Source: Paracoccaceae bacterium (lineage in GTDB: Bacteria; Pseudomonadota; Alphaproteobacteria; Rhodobacterales; Rhodobacteraceae). Taken from it: a stretch of 51,629 nucleotides of DNA. The stretch is from positions 1-51,629 of the forward strand of contig JAFMKS010000010.1 in NCBI GenBank assembly GCA_017852835.1. The letters run 5' to 3'. Positions within the stretch are counted from its first letter, which is position 1; the number at the start of each line of letters is the position of its first letter. The position numbers and the translations under genes were made by a program. Positions 18,605 through 27,698 of this stretch are shown here, one piece after another. The notes beneath the pieces were generated by a model. The model saw only the letters and a list, made by a program, of their open reading frames with translations, made no database searches and was not told where the DNA came from.

Positions 18605-19610
18605 CAAAATGCCCCTGCTCTACTGCTTCAAATAAATCAAATGCCTGCTTGGTTTCTGCCACGTCGTGTACGCGGAAAATCTGTACACCTTGGTTGCGCG
18701 CGGCCAAGGCAACGGCGATGGACCCCGGTGCACGATCTGCTGCCTGCTCTGCGCCCGATATGGTTTTGATCATACCTTTGCGCGATACACCCAACAAAAT
18801 TGGAACCCCCAGACTGTGAAACACGCCAATGTGTTTTAGCAGTTCTAAATTGTGTGAGAGCGTTTTGCCAAACCCAATCCCCGGGTCTGCAATAATTTGC
18901 CGACGTTCAAGGCCCAATTGTTCAAGCCGCGCGATCTGCTGTTCTAGAAAATCATATACATCCAGAACAACATTGTCGTAGGTTGGATTATCCTGCATGG
19001 TTTTGGGATCACCCTGCGCATGCATAATGCAAACTGGGATATTGTGCGCCGCGCAATATGGTGCCAAGTCAGCATCAAACATAAATCCCGATACATCATT
19101 CACAATATGTGCGCCCGCCTCAATTGCCGCGCGCGCCACGGCGGCCTTTCGGGTATCAATCGACATGGGCACTGAGAGGACAGAGGCAAGTTTGCTGATC
19201 TTGGGCGCTGTGCGGGCAATTTCCTCGTCAACTTCGACATAGTCTGCGCCAGGACGCGTGGATTCACCACCCACATCAATCAAATCCGCACCTTGATTTT
19301 GCATCAGTTTTCCGTGACGTTTGGCAGCCTCAAGTGCATCAAATTGGCCCCCATCAGAAAAGCTATCAGGGGTGGCATTTAAAATTCCCATGATGATGGG
19401 TTTGTTAAACACCAATCCTTGGATATCCGCACGCAGGTGCGTCAGACGCATCAGTTCCACTTCGCTAAGATCGTGCGCAGGGATGCGGCGCATATCACCG
19501 TCACGAGTGTAAACAGCGCATTCTGTAAACCAATAATTCGGATCGCAGAAATTTACGGCATCCTTGGGGCGGTCAAAACCGCGTTGCAACAGGGGGCGTA
19601 GGTAACGCAT
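18594..19610 (-). CDS. folP: Dihydropteroate synthase
   Basis: Condenses hydroxymethyl-dihydropterin pyrophosphate with p-aminobenzoate; the target of sulfonamides. The TIM-barrel signatures are present: [17 protein letters not shown] (about residue 72), [34 protein letters not shown] and LGVSRKGM. An N-terminal extension of about 65 residues before the barrel ([13 protein letters not shown]...) is longer than in E. coli. AGGAG lies nine bases before the ATG, right after the folB stop (12-base gap), so the two are co-transcribed. Confidence 0.96.
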   Translation of the reverse strand: MRYLRPLLQRGFDRPKDAVNFCDPNYWFTECAVYTRDGDMRRIPAHDLSEVELMRLTHLRADIQGLVFNKPIIMGILNATPDSFSDGGQFDALEAAKRHGKLMQNQGADLIDVGGESTRPGADYVEVDEEIARTAPKISKLASVLSVPMSIDTRKAAVARAAIEAGAHIVNDVSGFMFDADLAPYCAAHNIPVCIMHAQGDPKTMQDNPTYDNVVLDVYDFLEQQIARLEQLGLERRQIIADPGIGFGKTLSHNLELLKHIGVFHSLGVPILLGVSRKGMIKTISGAEQAADRAPGSIAVALAARNQGVQIFRVHDVAETKQAFDLFEAVEQGHFDGT

Positions 19611-19622
19611 TCACGAATGCTC

Positions 19623-20540
19623 CTATCGGCGCAGAGCCGAAATATCAAAATCATTGATCGAAGGTAGGCTGTTCACACCATCCACAGTTTCAGCACCAAT
19701 CAAAGAACAGGATTTAGCATCCAATTCTTGCCCCAGCCAAATGGCCAGCGACGCTGGCGCATAACTTTCAAATGTGTCCGTCGCATCCATAACCATTTTG
19801 GTAGGTGCCCAAATGGCCAAACGATTGTTTTTGATTGCCCAGTCCAATTCGGTGCGCGTTGCAACCACATCACAATGATCCGAATAAGCCGCAATCATCC
19901 ATGCATTTTGTTCCACGGAGAGCAAATCGATATGTGCCTGTGCAGTGAGATCCCCAGTGTGGGCGCGCGGTCCTTCGACGGCCTCGACACACAAAACAAC
20001 GGCTGCGTTTTGCGCATGAAATCGCGACAGAAGATTCGCAATATCCTGACCCGCTAACGCAGAATTTGAAATGAAGACAATATTTGGATGCGCTGCTTCT
20101 GGTTCGGCAACAGGGGCATACCCACGCCCGCCACGCACAATTTCAACACCCAAGGCACCTGGGCCGCGATCGAGTTTTTCAATACGGATGAAGACACGAA
20201 TGGCCTGAGGTTCTAACAAAATGCGATCGGCAATGCGTTGCGCCAGAGTTTCCAATAAGTTCAGCCGTTCTGCACCCAGTTCGATTGCAATCGCCTCAGT
20301 CAGACGATCATAGGATAGGATACGGTCCACATCGTCCAAGATGGGTTGTTCGATTGGCTGCACTTCGACCACGATATTGAAACTGACCCGCTGGGTTACA
20401 CCGCGCTCTAACTGGAAAGCGCCGATTTCAACTTCGACAATATGATCGCGTAACGAAATACGGTCATACTGCGTTGAAATTGAACTGGCTTTTGCACGTT
20501 CAAGCGGATGGGCAAATGCCAATCTGGTTTCATCATTCAT
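19623..20540 (-). CDS. folB: Dihydroneopterin aldolase with an extra C-terminal domain
   Basis: The N-terminal part (about residues 25-145) is a FolB aldolase/epimerase domain that splits 7,8-dihydroneopterin: RISLRDHIVEVEIGAFQLERG is the substrate-strand region, and ILSYDRLTEAIAIEL and LNLLETLAQRIADRIL are the conserved helices with the Tyr and Glu. The C-terminal half (about 150-305) is not FolB. It has an alpha/beta look with a VFISNSALAGQDI strand-turn-helix and WAIKNNRLAIWAPT, and I do not recognise it; long FolB proteins of this kind occur in related genera. AGGAG precedes the ATG by seven bases. It heads the folB-folP-glmM run. Confidence 0.88.
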   Translation of the reverse strand: MNDETRLAFAHPLERAKASSISTQYDRISLRDHIVEVEIGAFQLERGVTQRVSFNIVVEVQPIEQPILDDVDRILSYDRLTEAIAIELGAERLNLLETLAQRIADRILLEPQAIRVFIRIEKLDRGPGALGVEIVRGGRGYAPVAEPEAAHPNIVFISNSALAGQDIANLLSRFHAQNAAVVLCVEAVEGPRAHTGDLTAQAHIDLLSVEQNAWMIAAYSDHCDVVATRTELDWAIKNNRLAIWAPTKMVMDATDTFESYAPASLAIWLGQELDAKSCSLIGAETVDGVNSLPSINDFDISALRR

Positions 20541-20607
20541 GGGTTGGCTCCTATGCCCAATCTTCGCACAGGTTTTGCAGTTTTTTTACCGCCGCGTCTA
20601 GTATGAA

Positions 20608-21231
20608 TTAGTTTTGCGAAACACGAACTGGTTTCTTATAGAAATGATGAAAACCGATAGATGCAGTTCGTTCAAAAACGCGGGCCCAACGTGGGCGCAC
20701 GGCCTTGGTATGATAAAATGTCGCCCCATCCGTTAATGTGCGCGGCATGCCATCCATCACCATTTTCGCAACCTTGCCCACCATTTCATAGGCCTTTGGT
20801 TCGCGGATGACTTCGGCGCGTCCATCACAGGTATAGGTAAATTGGCAGGCGAACTTTCGGCCAGTACCCTGATTGATCACACCGCAGATGGTATCAGGAA
20901 ACGAAGGGCTGCTGACACGGTTTAGGATAACCTCGCCCACGGCAAATTGGCCCTTCACGGTTTCACCACGCGCTTCAAAATAGAGTGCTTCGGTTAAACA
21001 GGCCCATTCTTTACCGCCTTTTGCTACTGGCAAACCGCGCAAATACGCCTTGGAATAAATACCTGCATCCGTCGCGGGGGCATTAACTGGACCAAGATCG
21101 CCATGAGGAAGGGCAGAAAATTTTTGCTGATCAAGGCGCATCAAACCCATAATTGGATCAATTGAGCGTTCGGCATAGGCATGGGTTGCAAGGACGAAAA
21201 TCACCACAAAACATGAAATCAAACGTGTCAT
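20608..21231 (-). CDS. SleB-type cell wall hydrolase, exported
   Basis: A signal peptide (residues 1-20, ending THAYA) is followed by a linker and a Hydrolase_2 (SleB) domain from about residue 75. The domain has LTEALYFEARGETVKGQFAV with the catalytic Glu, then VILNRVSSPSFPDTICGVI and the CQFTYTCDG Cys pair. Such enzymes are lytic transglycosylase- or amidase-like and cut peptidoglycan; in non-spore formers they serve wall turnover. 207 aa. It lies between ppdK-like and folB genes in the same direction, with about 110 and 70 base gaps. Confidence 0.87.
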   Translation of the reverse strand: MTRLISCFVVIFVLATHAYAERSIDPIMGLMRLDQQKFSALPHGDLGPVNAPATDAGIYSKAYLRGLPVAKGGKEWACLTEALYFEARGETVKGQFAVGEVILNRVSSPSFPDTICGVINQGTGRKFACQFTYTCDGRAEVIREPKAYEMVGKVAKMVMDGMPRTLTDGATFYHTKAVRPRWARVFERTASIGFHHFYKKPVRVSQN

Positions 21232-21343
21232 TTTGGTATTTCACTCAGTCACACAAAATATGCGCTTTCGAATGTCCCTTGGTTAATCATGCACTCTATG
21301 CATGACGAATGGTTGCGCCACTCCCCGATTGTTGACCGGGTGT

Positions 21344-23872
21344 CTAGCCTGTTTTGCTTGCAATGGCAAGTTGCGCAGCAGCAAGCTTTGCAACTGGGAC
21401 ACGGAACGGAGAACAGGATACATAATCCATTCCAATCTGACGACAAAATGCGATGGATTCAGGGCTACCGCCATGTTCCCCACAAATCGACAAAACAATT
21501 TCGGGATCAACCTGTCGCGCACGATCAACGCCCATGCGCAACAATTCCCCTACCCCTTCGGTATCTAGGGTGTGGAACGGATCCTCTGGAAACACGCCTT
21601 GGTTCACATAATCGGACATAAAGCGGCCCGCATCATCACGCGACAATCCATAGGTCATTTGTGTTAAATCGTTAGTACCAAAGCTTAAAAATGCCGAATG
21701 CTGTGCAATATCATCTGCGCGCAGGGTCGCGCGCGGTGTTTCCACCATGACCCCCAATTTATAGGTGAAATCCGTGCCGCGTTCATTGCGCACGGCAGCG
21801 GCAACCGCGTCAATGCGATTGCGCACCAACTCGACCTCGCGCTTGGCACTAACCAAGGGGATCATGATTTCGGGAACAACCGTTTCGCCGTCTTGGGCAG
21901 ATTCAACAGTTGCCTCAAAAATCGCGCGCGCCTGCATTTCATAAATCTCTGGCACTTTGATGCCCAATCGAACACCGCGCATGCCCAACATGGGGTTGTA
22001 TTCACCCATCGATTCGACCCGCTGTGTCACGGTGGACAGGGGCAAATCCAATGCCTCGGCCAGATTCAGTAACCCCGCCCGATCTGTTGGCAAAAATTCA
22101 TGTAAGGGCGGATCAAACAGGCGAATGCACACGGGTAACCCCCGCATGATACGGAACAATTCGATGAAATCGGCCCGCTGCATCGGCAACAAACGATCCA
22201 AAACAGAGCGTCGATCATGCGCCGCATCCGCAAAAATCATTTCACGCATCACTGTCAATCGATCGACGTCAAAGAACATGTGTTCCGTACGGCATAGCCC
22301 AATGCCCTGCGCATCAAAATTGCGCGCGGTCTGCGCGTCCTGTGGTGTATCGGCATTTGCGCGCACGCGAATATCACAATTTTCGGCCGCCCATTTCATA
22401 AATGTCTGAAAACTATCATCCAGTGCAGCTTCCACCATCTTTGGCTGGCCTGCCAAAACCTGACCATTCGTTCCATCAATGGTGATGATATCACCTTCGG
22501 CAAATGTGCGACCGTCTGGGGTCGTCAGGCGTTTTTTGGATGGTTGAAATTTAATATCCGATGCCCCAACCACGCAGGGCAATCCGATACCCCGCCCAAT
22601 CACAGCCGCGTGGCTGGTCATACCGCCGCGTTCCGTCAATACACCCGCAGCCGCGTGCATGCCACGGATATCCTCTGGACTGGTTTCCCGACGCACCAAA
22701 ATACACGCCTCGCCACGCGCTGCATGCGCTTGGGCCGTTAGGGCATCAAACACCATCTTGCCACTGGCGGCACCCGGGCTGGCGGCAACAGCGGCCGCCA
22801 AAATATCACGTTTCGCTTCTGGGTCGATCTGTCTGTGCAACAATTCGCCGAGCGCACGTGGGTCAATGCGCATCAGCGCCTCTTGCTGCGGAATGATCCC
22901 ATCTTCGGCAAGTTTAACCGCAATCCGCATCGCCGCATTCGCACGACGATTAACACGAACGCCATCCAAAATGAACAATTCGCCATTTTGAATCGTAAAT
23001 TCAATCTGCATTTCTTCGCGCAGGCGATGTCGCATCAGCTTGGCCTGTTCAACCAATTTTGCGAAAATTTCAGGCTCGCTATCCTGAAGTGAGGGGCCGC
23101 GCGGATCATGCGCAAGGAACAATGCCTTACGATGTTGTTCCAATGCGTCGCGCCCCTGACTTTGGCGGGCATAGCGTCCCATGATGCGCTCTTCGCCTGT
23201 ATTGCCATCCACCAGTTGCAGGACACCAGAACCGCTTTCCCCCTGACCAATGCCAAAGGCCATTTTTTGCACAACCAAACCCAAACCTGCATCTGCGGGT
23301 GCGCCTTTCGCTTCGCGCAGCAGGCGCGCGGTTGTCCCCTCCCATGCACGCGACATTGAACGCAAAACTTCTCTCAGTTGGTCCGAAATACGCTGCGGGA
23401 ATTCTTCGCCTGTTTCGTCAGAATAGGCATGCAGTGCCGCGGCCAATGCCGCCTGATCTTGGCCCTCGATATGTTCAAATGCGTCTGGGTCCAAACGGGC
23501 CACATTGATCGAATAAGATTGAACAAACCGCAGATAGAGATCAACCGCAGCCTCTTGGCCTAATGTATCTGACAGTTCGACATAGCGTGCATCGTTCATG
23601 CCGATGTTCAAAATCGCACTTGGTCCACCCCAATCCGCACTTTCAGAGGATGGGCGCACACATAAAATATCATCAGGCGAAAACTGATTTAGGATCGCGT
23701 CCAAATCGGGTTTAAGGCCTGCCGCGATGGATTTCACCATTTCAAAAGATAGGGCAACAGTTGACGGAACAGGCAAATCCAAACGCACGAGACGTTGCAG
23801 GCATTTGGCACGACCGCCATGGGTTGGTGTCGCGATGGGTGCGGTTGGTGTGATCAGGTCAATCGTCGGCAT
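21344..23872 (-). CDS. PPDK-like protein with intact PEP domains but altered ATP-grasp domain
   Basis: Architecture of pyruvate, phosphate dikinase: ATP-grasp (about residues 1-320), phospho-His domain, PEP/pyruvate barrel. The His domain GGMTSHAAVIGRGIG is perfect, as are barrel sites GLCRTEHMFF, CIRLFDPPLHEFLP, MLGMRGVRLG, GVMVETPRA, SFGTNDLTQMTYG and the catalytic Cys in SICGEHGG. The ATP-grasp half is not: the VRSGA.VSMPGMMDT block reads VRPSSESADWGGPS, the metal/ATP segment DxEF reads MQIEF, and LQTR reads LDGVR. It may lack ATP use or use another donor. I start at ATG 23872 (842 aa); a TTG at 23935 is possible, but the 63 bases between could hold a promoter. The neighbour is glyS. Confidence 0.82.
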   Translation of the reverse strand: MPTIDLITPTAPIATPTHGGRAKCLQRLVRLDLPVPSTVALSFEMVKSIAAGLKPDLDAILNQFSPDDILCVRPSSESADWGGPSAILNIGMNDARYVELSDTLGQEAAVDLYLRFVQSYSINVARLDPDAFEHIEGQDQAALAAALHAYSDETGEEFPQRISDQLREVLRSMSRAWEGTTARLLREAKGAPADAGLGLVVQKMAFGIGQGESGSGVLQLVDGNTGEERIMGRYARQSQGRDALEQHRKALFLAHDPRGPSLQDSEPEIFAKLVEQAKLMRHRLREEMQIEFTIQNGELFILDGVRVNRRANAAMRIAVKLAEDGIIPQQEALMRIDPRALGELLHRQIDPEAKRDILAAAVAASPGAASGKMVFDALTAQAHAARGEACILVRRETSPEDIRGMHAAAGVLTERGGMTSHAAVIGRGIGLPCVVGASDIKFQPSKKRLTTPDGRTFAEGDIITIDGTNGQVLAGQPKMVEAALDDSFQTFMKWAAENCDIRVRANADTPQDAQTARNFDAQGIGLCRTEHMFFDVDRLTVMREMIFADAAHDRRSVLDRLLPMQRADFIELFRIMRGLPVCIRLFDPPLHEFLPTDRAGLLNLAEALDLPLSTVTQRVESMGEYNPMLGMRGVRLGIKVPEIYEMQARAIFEATVESAQDGETVVPEIMIPLVSAKREVELVRNRIDAVAAAVRNERGTDFTYKLGVMVETPRATLRADDIAQHSAFLSFGTNDLTQMTYGLSRDDAGRFMSDYVNQGVFPEDPFHTLDTEGVGELLRMGVDRARQVDPEIVLSICGEHGGSPESIAFCRQIGMDYVSCSPFRVPVAKLAAAQLAIASKTG

Positions 23873-23968
23873 ATTGTGCTGCACTGCGGCGTTAATTGTG
23901 TCGCTGCAGCATAGCGAAGTGTGACCATCAATCAAGGAAAAGCTGCGTTTGACGCAGGGTGAGGCAGC

Positions 23969-26059
23969 CTAGGCCGCCTCAATCCGTCCTAAATCGGCAA
24001 CGCGGGCGCAGGTATTGCGCACCTGTGACAATAAGTTCAAACGATTGCGGCGCACAATTTCATTCTCTGAATTCACCTGAACCGCTTCAAAAAATGCATC
24101 AACGGGCGCGCGCAGGGCTGCCATGGCCCCCATTGCGGCGGCAAAATCCTCTGCCTGCATGGCTGCGTCAATTTTCGGCCCCTGTTTTTCAAGTGCGCCG
24201 AATAGGGCGCGCTCTTCATCAGTTTCGGCAAATTTGACGTCCGCACCAAACGAATATTCAACGCCGTCTTTTTCTTCTGCTTGGGTCAGAATATTGTTCG
24301 CACGACGGAACCCCTGGACCAAATTTTCGCCATCCTCCGACGCAAGGAACTCGGACAGGGCCTCGGCCCGTTTCACCAGTAACGCGATGTCGTCATTCCC
24401 ATCCATCACCACGCAGGCGTCAATAACATCATGGCGAATGCCGCGATCACGCAGATATACCTTTAGTCGGTCATGGAGGAAGCCCAACAAATCGAATGCA
24501 ACGGAGGATGCATTTTCGACATTTGCAAAACGCGCAATGTGTTCGAGAGCTGCCTTCAACAATGGCAGTCGGATTTGGTTTTCCAACACCAACCGAATGA
24601 TCCCCAATGCCGCACGACGCAAGGCGAATGGATCCTTTGATCCTGTTGGTTTTTCTTCAATCGCCCAAAATCCACACAGCGTGTCCAATTTATCCGCCAG
24701 CGCGACTGTCGCAGACACAGGCTCGGTCGGGACACCGTCTGATGGTCCCAGTGGTTGCCAGTGTTGTTCACAGGCATTGGCAACCTCCTGTTCAACACCT
24801 GCGGCCTCGGCGTAATAGCGGCCCATCAATCCCTGCAATTCAGGGAATTCATAGACCATCTCCGAGGACAAATCCGCCTTGGCGATGCCCGCGGCCTGTT
24901 GTGCCAAACCTGCATCCGCAGATGTCGCAATAGACAGATCACCCGCAAGGTCAACAATGCGATCAATCCGGTCCTTTTGGCTACCCAACTTATTGTGGAA
25001 CGTCACATTTTCCAATCGCGCGGTCCACGCGGTTAGTCCATCGTTCTGCGCGACGCGCAAATCATTTTCCCAAAAGAATTTCGCATCGGCCAAACGCGCC
25101 GACAGAACCTTCTGATTGCCGGCAAGAATGGTCGCGCCCTGATCCGCGGTTTCACGGTTCGCAACAGTGATAAAGCGGGTGATTTTGCCCGATTTAGGAT
25201 CCCGAACGGAAAAGAATTTCTGATGTTCGCGCATCGATGTTTGCAAAACCTCTGGCGGCAGTTCCAAAAATTCTTGGTCGATTTCACCCATCAACACCAC
25301 GGGCCATTCAACCAATCCCGACACCTCGACCAACAACCCTGCATCCTCGACGACGTCTAGACCGCTTGCAAACGCGATGTTCGTGGCGTCCTGCCAAATC
25401 ATTTGCGCGCGCTCTTCTGGATCCAGAATAACGTATTCCTTTTTAAGAGTTGCCGCATAATCGTCAAATCCAGATACAATAATCGGCGCACCCGATGACA
25501 TGAACCGATGGCCCATGGTTTGGTTGCCACTTTCAATGCCATCAATATTCACAGGGACAACTGTGACATCCACATCATCGCTTAGCACGCAAATGATCGA
25601 ATGCAGTGGACGTACCCATCGCAGGGCCCCTGCCCCCCAGCGCATTGACTTTGGCCAAGGGAAATTGCGAATGGCATGCTCTAACACTTCGGCAATAATA
25701 TCGGCGGCTGGACAGCCTGGTTTTTCGATGGTTGCGAAATACACCTGTCCTTTTTTTTCGTCCCGCACCTCAAGTTGATCTTTGCTTAGCCCTGCACCGC
25801 GCAAAAATCCCTCAATCGCTTTTTCAGGGGCGTCCACACGCGGACCTTTACGCTCTTCACGCACCGTCGGGCTTTCGCTTAGCACATCTTCAACTGCCAG
25901 TGTAAGTCGGCGCGGTGTTGAAAAGGCGGCCGCACCTGCATAGGTCAGCCCTGCATCGACCATCCCGTTTGTGATCAATTTTTTCAAATCTTCTGCGGCA
26001 CGGCGTTGCATGCGCGCAGGGATTTCTTCTGAGAAAAGTTCAATCAATAGGTTCGGCAT
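23969..26059 (-). CDS. glyS: Glycyl-tRNA synthetase beta subunit
   Basis: The tRNA-binding subunit of the alpha2-beta2 bacterial glycyl-tRNA synthetase. The N-terminus PNLLIELFSEEIPARMQ and internal blocks MRWGAGALRWVRPLHSI and LREHQKFF-type segment (TSMREHQKFFSV) are characteristic. The C-terminal DALR-type anticodon region carries the NRLNLLSQVRNTCARVADL ending. The length of 696 aa is normal. It starts two bases after the stop of the DUF6446-like gene, with AAAGGGA overlapping that stop, so glyQ, that gene and glyS form one operon. A small hairpin (23943-23957) with CTTTTCCTT follows the stop. Confidence 0.97.
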   Translation of the reverse strand: MPNLLIELFSEEIPARMQRRAAEDLKKLITNGMVDAGLTYAGAAAFSTPRRLTLAVEDVLSESPTVREERKGPRVDAPEKAIEGFLRGAGLSKDQLEVRDEKKGQVYFATIEKPGCPAADIIAEVLEHAIRNFPWPKSMRWGAGALRWVRPLHSIICVLSDDVDVTVVPVNIDGIESGNQTMGHRFMSSGAPIIVSGFDDYAATLKKEYVILDPEERAQMIWQDATNIAFASGLDVVEDAGLLVEVSGLVEWPVVLMGEIDQEFLELPPEVLQTSMREHQKFFSVRDPKSGKITRFITVANRETADQGATILAGNQKVLSARLADAKFFWENDLRVAQNDGLTAWTARLENVTFHNKLGSQKDRIDRIVDLAGDLSIATSADAGLAQQAAGIAKADLSSEMVYEFPELQGLMGRYYAEAAGVEQEVANACEQHWQPLGPSDGVPTEPVSATVALADKLDTLCGFWAIEEKPTGSKDPFALRRAALGIIRLVLENQIRLPLLKAALEHIARFANVENASSVAFDLLGFLHDRLKVYLRDRGIRHDVIDACVVMDGNDDIALLVKRAEALSEFLASEDGENLVQGFRRANNILTQAEEKDGVEYSFGADVKFAETDEERALFGALEKQGPKIDAAMQAEDFAAAMGAMAALRAPVDAFFEAVQVNSENEIVRRNRLNLLSQVRNTCARVADLGRIEAA

Positions 26060-26061
26060 AC

Positions 26062-26577
26062 TTAGTCCCTTTCAGGGCAATTTGGATCTTTGGGTGATCC
26101 GTCATATAATTTGTCACCACAGTCGTTCACTTCGTGCCAGACGTATCCACGTCCATCAGCATAAATTGCAACAACTCGGTCGATCCCGTATTCGATATTA
26201 CGTTGCCCCCAGAATGCCACCGCATTTCCGTTTGCGAGGTCATTTCCAATTTGTTCCGCTTCAAAGCACTCAAACCAACCTGGGGCGACCCGTGGTTCGG
26301 CCTTTGGATGCAGCTCAAAACTTTCGGTTAACATTCCAATGGATTGATCGGTTTGAAAACACGCGCGATAGCGAATGGGCGAACTATCCGCATCAATCGC
26401 GCTGAGCGATGATACAGGAATTTCCTCTGGCGCGCCCGTGACCACAGAGGTCAGAACAACGCGGTTATCCGTTTCGCTTACGTCGTCATAAAACCCGTAG
26501 ATTTGCAAATAAAACATCGCCGCACCTGCAAGGGCGGCACAGATCACAATCACGGAAACAATGAAACGTCCGTTCAT
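26062..26577 (-). CDS. Membrane-anchored DUF6446-like protein between glyQ and glyS
   Basis: One N-terminal membrane helix (about residues 4-25, [20 protein letters not shown]) followed by a soluble domain predicted to lie in the periplasm. The [20 protein letters not shown] and CPERD segments contain Cys that could pair. This family sits between glyQ and glyS in many Rhodobacteraceae; its function is unknown, and nothing here suggests a role in aminoacylation. The start overlaps the glyQ stop by four bases (ATGA). Family name from memory of the N-terminal pattern, hence moderate certainty. Confidence 0.75.
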   Translation of the reverse strand: MNGRFIVSVIVICAALAGAAMFYLQIYGFYDDVSETDNRVVLTSVVTGAPEEIPVSSLSAIDADSSPIRYRACFQTDQSIGMLTESFELHPKAEPRVAPGWFECFEAEQIGNDLANGNAVAFWGQRNIEYGIDRVVAIYADGRGYVWHEVNDCGDKLYDGSPKDPNCPERD

Positions 26578-27497
26578 GCTGTGTATCCCCCAGCTTCGGT
26601 CAGAACAAAGGCATCAGCACATTTTTTCGCCAAACTGCGTACGCGCCCGATATAGGCCTGTCGTTCGGTTACTGAAATCACACCCCGTGCATCCAACAGG
26701 TTAAAGATGTGGCTTGCCTTAATGCATTGATCATATGCGGGATGCGCCATGATGATACGTTTGGATGTTTTGGGATCGATGTGTTCCTGATCCAGAATTG
26801 CCTGACACTCCGCTTCCGCCTCTTCGAAATGACGCAGCAAAACTTCCGTGTTTGCTACATCGAAATTCCAGCGCGCGTATTCCTGTTCTGTTTGTTTAAA
26901 CACATCACCATATTTCAGCGCGATGGGCGCGTCAGGATCGTTAAATGGCATATCCATAACGTGATCAACGCCCAAAACATACATGGCCAAGCGTTCCAAA
27001 CCATAGGTCAATTCACCAGATACTGGGTGGCAATCATGCCCACCGACCTGTTGGAAATAGGTGAATTGGCTGACTTCCATGCCGTCACACCACACTTCCC
27101 AGCCAAGGCCCCAGGCACCCAATGTTGGGCTTTCCCAGTCATCCTCAACAAAACGGATGTCATGCAGCGCCATATCGATCCCAATCGCCTCAAGCGACCC
27201 CAGATATAGATCCTGCAAATCAGGGGGGCTTGGTTTGATCAAAACTTGATATTGGTAATAATGCTGCAGACGGTTCGGATTTTCCCCATAACGCCCATCG
27301 GTTGGCCGACGAGAGGGCTGAACATAGGCAGCCGCCCATGATTTTGTGCCCAAAGCGCGCAAGGTTGTCGCAGGGTGAAACGTACCCGCGCCGACTTCCA
27401 TATCATAAGGTTGCAAAACGGCGCATCCCTTGGCCGCCCAGTAATTTTGCAATCTTAGAATAATTTCTTGAAAAGATTTAGGTTTTTCAATTGTCAT
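26574..27497 (-). CDS. glyQ: Glycyl-tRNA synthetase alpha subunit
   Basis: The catalytic subunit for glycine activation. The family signature [39 protein letters not shown] region (residues about 8-46) and [19 protein letters not shown] are present, as is the motif [13 protein letters not shown]. The length of 307 aa is normal. It is first in an operon with a DUF6446-like gene and glyS. It is divergent from the protease-like gene at 27699, with 200 bases between starts. Confidence 0.97.
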   Translation of the reverse strand: MTIEKPKSFQEIILRLQNYWAAKGCAVLQPYDMEVGAGTFHPATTLRALGTKSWAAAYVQPSRRPTDGRYGENPNRLQHYYQYQVLIKPSPPDLQDLYLGSLEAIGIDMALHDIRFVEDDWESPTLGAWGLGWEVWCDGMEVSQFTYFQQVGGHDCHPVSGELTYGLERLAMYVLGVDHVMDMPFNDPDAPIALKYGDVFKQTEQEYARWNFDVANTEVLLRHFEEAEAECQAILDQEHIDPKTSKRIIMAHPAYDQCIKASHIFNLLDARGVISVTERQAYIGRVRSLAKKCADAFVLTEAGGYTA

Positions 27498-27698
27498 AGC
27501 GTTGAAACCTTATTCATGCGGCGCGATTTGCCCCTAAATAGGCAAAGCGGCCATGACGGTCAATGAAGGGCCGCAAAATTTAGACAAAAACGAGACATCG
27601 TGGCGTGGGGAAATATTCGTAAGATAAAACTAGAAATCCGCGAAATGTTTGGTATGACCGACAAATAGGTGGAATTGGAGCATATTTAAGAGGTTGGG

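Noticed and set aside
24123-24815. 230-codon plus-strand open frame inside glyS
   Set aside because: It is antisense to the well-supported glyS coding sequence, has a low-complexity Ser/Ala/Arg composition and no ribosome binding site.
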